Under the pieces are notes generated by a model, which was not told the DNA's origin, did not search any database, and saw only the letters and a list, made by a program, of their open reading frames with translations. The position numbers and the translations under genes were made by a program. From NCBI GenBank assembly GCA_037389465.1, contig JAZARR010000095.1:382001-446000 (forward strand): a DNA stretch of 64,000 bases, given 5' to 3'. Of this stretch, positions 57,901 to 64,000 are shown one piece after another; position 1 is the first letter of the stretch; each line of letters begins with the position of its first letter. This stretch comes from Baylisascaris procyonis. Lineage: Eukaryota; Nematoda; Chromadorea; Rhabditida; Ascarididae.

Positions 57901-60640
57901 TCTTTTCTGGTTTACTCGATGATAGAACGCTACAAAATATTGGTTTTCTTGGTAAGAAACGATTATTTAAAAATAAATTTATTCACAAACGTGTTCCATT
58001 CGCATGAAATTTTTTTGGAAGGAAAGAGAAAAGGGCGAGAGGCAATATGGCGAGAGAAAATGTTCTAATGTTAAGGAACATTTAAAAAAAAATTGTCGTT
58101 TCTTTTCTGGTTTTCTCAATGATAGAACGGTACAAAATGTTGGTTTTCTTGGTAAGAAAGGATTATTTAAAAATAAATTTATTCACAAAGGTGTTCCATT
58201 CGCATGAAGCTTTTTTAGAAGGAAAGAGAAAAGGGCGAGAGGCAATATGGCGAGAGAAAATCTTCTGATGTTAAGGAACATTAAAAAAAAAATCGTCGTT
58301 TCTTTTCTGGTTTTCTCAATGATAGAACGGTACAAAATGTTGGTTTTCTTGGTAAGAAAGGATTATTTAAAAATAAATTTATTCACAAAGGTGTTCCATT
58401 CGCATGAAGCTTTTTTAGAAGGAAAGAGAAAAGGGCGAGAGGCAATATGGCGAGAGAAAATCTTCTGATGTTAAGGAACATTTAAAAAAAAATCGTCGTT
58501 TCTTTTCTGGTTTACTCGATGATAGAACGCTACAAAATATTGGTTTTCTTGGTAAGAAACGATTATTTAAAAATAAATTTATTCACAAAGTGTTCCATTC
58601 GCATGAAGTTTTTTTAGAAGGAAAGAGAAAAGGGCGAGAGGCAATATGGCGAGAGAAAATCTTCCAGTGTTAAGAACATTTAAAAAATCGTCGTTTCTTT
58701 TCTCGTTTACTCGATGATAGAACGCTACAAAATATTGGTTTTCTTGGTAAGAAACGATTATTTAAAAATAAATTGATTCACAAAAGTGTTCCATTCGCAT
58801 GAAATTTTTTTGGAGGGGAAGAGAAGCGGGCGAGAGGCAATATGGCGAGAGAAAATCTTCTAATGTTAAGGAACGTTTAAAAAAATCGTCGTTTCTTTTC
58901 TGGTTTACTCGATGATAGAACGCTACAAAATATTGGTTTTCTTGGTAAGAAGCGATTATTTAAAAATAAATTTATTCACAAACGTGTTCCATTCGCATGA
59001 AATTTTTTTGGAAGGAAAGAGAAAAGGGCGAGAGGCAATATGGCGAGAGAAAATGTTCTAATGTTAAGGAACATTTAAAAAAAAATTGTCGTTTCTTTTC
59101 TGGTTTTCTCAATGATAGAACGGTACAAAATGTTGGTTTTCTTGGTAAGAAAGGATTATTTAAAAATAAATTTATTCACAAAGGTGTTCCATTCGCATGA
59201 AGCTTTTTTAGAAGGAAAGAGAAAAGGGCGAGAGGCAATATGGCGAGAGAAAATCTTCTGATGTTAAGGAACATTAAAAAAAAAATCGTCGTTTCTTTTC
59301 TGGTTTTCTCAATGATAGAACGGTACAAAATGTTGGTTTTCTTGGTAAGAAAGGATTATTTAAAAATAAATTTATTCACAAAGGTGTTCCATTCGCATGA
59401 AGCTTTTTTAGAAGGAAAGAGAAAAGGGCGAGAGGCAATATGGCGAGAGAAAATCTTCTGATGTTAAGGAACATTTAAAAAAAAATCGTCGTTTCTTTTC
59501 TGGTTTACTCGATGATAGAACGCTACAAAATATTGGTTTTCTTGGTAAGAAACGATTATTTAAAAATAAATTTATTCACAAAGTGTTCCATTCGCATGAA
59601 GTTTTTTTAGAAGGAAAGAGAAAAGGGCGAGAGGCAATATGGCGAGAGAAAATCTTCCAGTGTTAAGAACATTTAAAAAATCGTCGTTTCTTTTCTCGTT
59701 TACTCGATGATAGAACGCTACAAAATATTGGTTTTCTTGGTAAGAAACGATTATTTAAAAATAAATTTATTCACAAAGTGTTCCATTCGCATGAAATTTT
59801 TTTGGAGGGGAAGAGAAGCGGGCGAGAGGCAATATGGCGAGAGAAAATCTTTCCAATGTTCCTTATCCATACATTTAAAAAAAACAGTCGTTTCTTTTGT
59901 GGTTTTCTCAATGATAGAACGGTACAAAATGTTGGTTTTCTTGGTAAGAAAGGATTATTTAAAAATAAATGTATTCACAAAGGTGTTCCATTCGCATGAA
60001 ACTTTTTTAGAAGGAAAGAGAAAAGGGCGAGAGGCAATATGGCGAGAGAAAAACTTCTAATGTTAAGGAACATTTAAAAAAAAATTGTCGTTTCTTTTCT
60101 GGTTTACTCGATGATAGAACGCTACAAAATATTGGTTTTCTTGGTAAGAAAGGATTATTTAAAAATAAATTTATTCGCAAAGGTGTTCCATTGGCATGAA
60201 GTTTTTTTAGAAGGAAAGAGAATAGGGCGAGAGGCAATATGGCGAGAGAAAGTCTTCTAATGTTAAGGAACATTTAAAAAAAAATCGTCATTTCTTTTCT
60301 GATTTACTCGATGATAGAACGCTACAAAATATTGGTTTTCTTGGTAATAAACGATTATTTAAAAATAAATTTATTCACAAAGGTGTTCCATTCGCATGAA
60401 ATTTTTTTAGAAGGAAAGAGAAAAGGGCGAGAGGCAATATGGCGAGAGAAATTCTTTCCAATGTTCCTTATCCATACATTTAAAAAAAACGGTCGTTTCT
60501 TTTCTGGTTTTGTCAATGATAGAACGGTACAAAGTGTTGGTTTTCTTGGTAAGAAACGATTATTTAAAAATAAATGTATTCACAAGGTGTTCCATTCGCA
60601 TGAAATTCTTTTAGAAGGAAAGAGAAGCTGGCGATAGGCG
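51945..60640. repeat. Satellite of about 198 bp, roughly 44 tandem units
   Basis: Units contain, in order, cgtcgtttcttttctggttt, actcgatgatagaacgctac, aaaatattggttttcttgg, taagaaacgattatttaaaa, ataaatttattcacaaaggt, gttccattcgcatgaa, ttttttagaaggaaagag, ggcgagaggcaatatggcga and aatgttaaggaacattt. The tgttccattc motif at 52051 and 52251 gives a 200-bp spacing; others are 197-199. Higher-order structure is visible: 58004-58468 recurs at 58997-59461 (993 bp, five units), and the run near 53964 recurs near 56931 (2967 bp, fifteen units). ORFs up to 161 codons cross units because the period is close to a multiple of three. They show no sign of being a normal gene. Confidence 0.96.
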
Positions 60641-63600
60641 ATATGCCTTTGCCGGTTTGGAAAATCCAGCTATGATAACGGTACGGCTAGATCTATTCAA
60701 CATCCCCAACGATACCTTCAAAAACTTTCAACAAACTTAAAATTCCGAAAATAGCATTTGAAAGTCCCCTAAAAGCTAAAAAATTTTAAGCAGCGCAAAA
60801 ATTTTCAATTTTAGACGGTGCAATCTAAAACATCAAAGTACATAATTCAACGCCTGTATTCCAAGAAAACTTGAAAATTTTAATTGTCGGTTCATTCAAA
60901 GTTTTTCTCATTCAAATTCTAGGAAGTTTTCTTATGCACTTAATGAGGTGGCCATTCTGAATTTAATTTCGCATATAAAAGACCACATGAAGATTTAGCA
61001 CCTTATTTACACGTTTGTGGAATAGTTCCTCGATTTTTTTTTTCATTTTCACCTTCATTTTAGGTAATTTTAGCTAACAGGTATTTTCCAGCATTTTAGG
61101 TAACGGTCCAGTGAATTTCCATTATCATTTCTCTATTTTGAAAAATTCTTAATTATTCACGTACTCCGATTGTTAGGTAATAAGAAATTTTATTGCCCTA
61201 GAAAAATACCTTACTATTTGGTGGCTACCAGTAGACTGCATTTGCTGTGTACTGTTGTTGAGTGTATATTTGGTGGCTACCAATACATTTTCTGTTTCGC
61301 TTAGACTCTCAAAGCAAGCTCTTTTAGTTTATTAATGAATAATGCAAAACAACAAAATTATGCAAATTAACCATCAGTGTCAATTACACGCTAATTAGTA
61401 AATGAAAATGCCACACTATCTGGAAGATAATAAAACTGTAAAGACTAATTCAGCACTAAAAAAAATTTCTTCTTTTCCCCGTATAAAATGGCATCTAGAA
61501 TCGCACAGCACACAGATACGCTTAACATACACACGCACGCATACACGCGTTATATGCAACATACATGCGCAAGTGAATGCACACACACACACAATTAAAC
61601 AAATACACGCGTAGACATCTGCACATACACACACCGATACACAGACACACACATACACATAAACAACAGAAGAGAACCACATAATTCACAGATTGACCGG
61701 TCGAGAAAAATCGGAGCAATGCAAAATGCACACATAATAATGGCAACATAAATATTTGTTTGTACTGATAGCAGAAATCAGCGAATTTTTTTTTTTAAAT
61801 ATAGGACAAGATATAATTCAACATCATCAACAAAACAGAATACAAGAAAAATTTGAAAAAAGCACATTTTTGGGCTGATATAATTTGGCTCTTTGATTAA
61901 TTGCTATTCTCGAAACATAAATGTTGTATTTAATTTATTTCGCGAAAATATGTGAAGGTCGGGACAGCTAAAATGCAGCATCTGGAAGATACGGGATTGA
62001 GAGTAGAAAACCAGATTTTTTTCCCAATATTCGACATACAAGGTCAATTTTATGGTTGGCAAATACTTGTGCCCTAAGCATTCTTTATTACTGAGAGGAT
62101 TGATGAGAGAGGGCGATACAGGTGCTCAAATGGAAAAAAAATGTTATAGCGTCCGAAATAGCTTTAAATGAAAAACGAAATAAACCCCTAAATGAAACCA
62201 CAAGCCCCTTTAGCTCTTTAACAGCCCAAAGTGCCCATGTCGCATTTGGCATATACCTCAAACTTGGGTTTTTGAACATTGAAGTCAGATATAAATTTTA
62301 TCTTGAACAGAGTTTAAATCAACCGAAGAAAGTATCGCATGAGTTACCTATAAAAGGAGTGATTAGCAATGCAATAGTTTTCTAATGCAAGCATTATTCG
62401 TTGATCTCAGAAAGTCAATTAGATTCACAATATATCATCCTTCTTCTCGTTTACCTTTTTTAGCCTAATAATTGCAAAAAAAAAAAAAAAAAACAACATA
62501 TTTTATTGTTATTTCTTTGAGTGGAATTATTTCTTTAAAGGAAATTTCCCGATTATCAAAAAAAAAAACACTCACATCCGTCCAGGCAAACTAAATCATC
62601 CATGTTACTGACTGGATTAAGAAATGACTGATAGTTCAATACGAAAACTCAGTTGTCTTCATTACGATTTAACGTAACACATAGTGGCAAGAGCAAAACA
62701 ATATGAGCGACTTTCGACTAATTTACTCATGCTACTCGAGTTTCCTTCTTTGAAAGGAAGGAAAGGTGAATATCAGAATGAGGGGGGGGGGAAGGAAGAA
62801 GGAGGTGAAGCACGACTATGCCAAAAAACCACTTACGAATCGATGGGGATTTATTGCATCACCAAAACATTTTTAGCCTAAAAATTTATTGGACTCCCCA
62901 AAATTCTAAACGAAGAATAACAGCAGAGGCGCATTGGTTTTCACTCGTAATATATCATCGAATATGCAGTGATTTTATAATTTTTTACCTAAGTAGATTA
63001 GTAATAAGATAGAAACAGCACTTCATAGATACGCAAATGAATAGTGAGAGATTATTTAAAATGATAACCCGAAAATGCGTTGAATCTAATTGAAAAATTG
63101 TGGAAAAAATTTTTGAACGTCGTATCTACGCATATCAGTCAGCTTGAATTGTGAATCACAAAAACTATCATAAAGTTTGATGAAATGCGGGCAAATTGTG
63201 ACCAAAGAATGCTCACTTAAATTAAACTTGGCACTGTCTAGCTTGTCAGATATGCTAAAATTTGCAAGCCAGGCTTCTTTCTAAAGGACAAAAAAAGACT
63301 ACGACTTGTAGAAGATAATTAGCGAAACTGAGTAATCGCATTAGATGCGATATTGAGCACTCTTTTGCTGATATGTGATTATGTAAATTTATATCTCAGT
63401 AGAAGATTAAATATATGTATGCAAATATATTTATCCATCTATTTGTTTTCATTGCTAATTGCAACGTCCGGAAATTTTGAAATAATAATAAAATATGAAA
63501 ATGGACAGCATAAAATACTCAACAATCTTAGCAATTACTAGATAAAAGGAAGAAAAATAAAATGTGAAGCTTGCTTTCCTCGACGAAAAAAGTATATAGT

Positions 63601-63690
63601 ACCGAACGGAATGAAGCAACGCGAAACCTCCCTAATATAAACTTCAAATACCTAGAGATGAATTTTACTCACATGGGCTTCTTATTGCAT
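60641..63690. other. AT-rich region right of the satellite
   Basis: About 3 kb with no gene I can support. A coding-like frame continues from the last satellite unit to a stop at 60738. A direct repeat tatttggtggctaccaRta occurs near 61214 and 61267. Poly-A runs (62478-62493, 62559-62568) and a G run (62783-62791) are present. The ORF at 62122-62385 has no splice context or recognisable motif. Confidence 0.45.
61525..61665. repeat. CA-rich cryptic microsatellite
   Basis: The stretch is dominated by CA dinucleotides interrupted by G and T (acacacgcacgcatacacgcg, then a pure (AC)5-6 run near 61580, then acacacaccgatacacagac). Cysteine/valine-rich ORFs on the - strand here (VCVCVCVS type) are translations of the repeat. 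Confidence 0.85.
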
Positions 63691-63699
63691 CTTTAACAG

Positions 63700-63906
63700 T
63701 CACGTAGGGTAAGAGGTACTTTCCTCTTGCGAAACTTCCTCTGTTTTTTGGGACAGATAGTAAGTGGCACTGATTGGACTTTGACGCTCGAATGGAGTCA
63801 ACAGACGACGATGCGCCAGGTCAATCGGTAGGATCTCAGAAGTAGCAGGTCGCCAATTAAGATCTTGCATAAGGATGCAACTGTCATTCATAAACATCAG
63901 CGTAAA
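63700..63906 (-). CDS. Possible terminal exon of an unrecognised gene at the right edge
   Basis: On the - strand a T-rich acceptor (tttacttag) at 63907-63915 opens a frame running to a TGA at 63702-63700, about 68 codons. The peptide (MQDLNWRPATSEILPIDLAH, then RRLLTPFERQSPISATYYLS and an acidic, serine-rich tail) has mixed composition and looks more like coding sequence than the surrounding AT-rich DNA. If real, the upstream exons lie beyond the window. I do not recognise the family, and no domain or targeting signal is evident. Confidence 0.4.
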   Translation of the reverse strand, partial: FTLMFMNDSCILMQDLNWRPATSEILPIDLAHRRLLTPFERQSPISATYYLSQKTEEVSQEESTSYPT

Positions 63907-64000
63907 CTAAGTAAAATTAAACATCAAGTGAATTTAATCAAGCCAAGCAGTTCCGTCTAACGGAAACATCCTGCTAAATACGCAACAAAACCACCCATTA

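Noticed and set aside
61416..61749. Cysteine/valine-rich ORFs on the - strand
   Set aside because: They are translations of a CA-rich microsatellite-like tract.

Overview
The window reads as nuclear DNA of a nematode. The telomere-type repeat is TTAGGC, the repeat used by nematodes. Genes are split by introns with T-rich acceptors (TTTTCAG type), and spacing is compact. The sequence does not let me name the species; a parasitic (clade III-like) nematode is only a guess. No prokaryotic genes, CRISPR arrays or complete transposons were seen.

Layout. (1) 1-3237: the 3' end of a COG1-like Golgi tethering gene on the + strand, with a 279-bp direct duplication in an intron. (2) 3238-4600: intergenic DNA with a 24-bp minisatellite, then two damaged copies of the 5' end of a TMX2-like gene. 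The first breaks off inside coding exon 1 and continues straight into (TTAGGC)n. (3) 4605-8053: about 3.4 kb of degenerate interstitial telomeric repeat. (4) 8190-20281: intact TMX2-like gene (+, seven coding exons, 274 aa), a possible small downstream ORF, an aldo-keto reductase gene (-, five coding exons, 289 aa), and an orphan first coding exon of NDUFB9. (5) 21478-22786: a 60-68-bp satellite running into about 9.5 kb of telomeric repeat with higher-order structure (22787-32288). (6) 32424-44514: a near-identical second copy of block 4 at an offset of about 24.23 kb. Here NDUFB9 is complete (44405-50330, four coding exons, 163 aa), and its first intron holds a larger array of the same satellite. 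(7) 50331-51892: intergenic DNA with a degenerate minisatellite. (8) about 51945-60640: an unrelated satellite of about 198 bp, roughly 44 copies. (9) 60641-64000: mostly non-coding DNA with a CA-rich tract and a possible exon on the - strand at the right edge.

Functions. The genes do not form one pathway. COG1 serves Golgi trafficking, TMX2 is an ER thioredoxin-like membrane protein, the aldo-keto reductase is a cytosolic NADPH-dependent carbonyl reductase, and NDUFB9 is an accessory subunit of mitochondrial complex I. The notable biology is structural. Breaks at the TMX2 5' end and inside an NDUFB9 intronic satellite are all joined to telomere-type repeats, and a segment of about 14.7 kb carrying TMX2, the reductase and NDUFB9 exon 1 is duplicated. 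This fits repeated breakage, telomere-type healing and duplication, but an assembly or haplotype artefact must be excluded. All exon structures were worked out by eye from splice signals, phase continuity and family resemblance.
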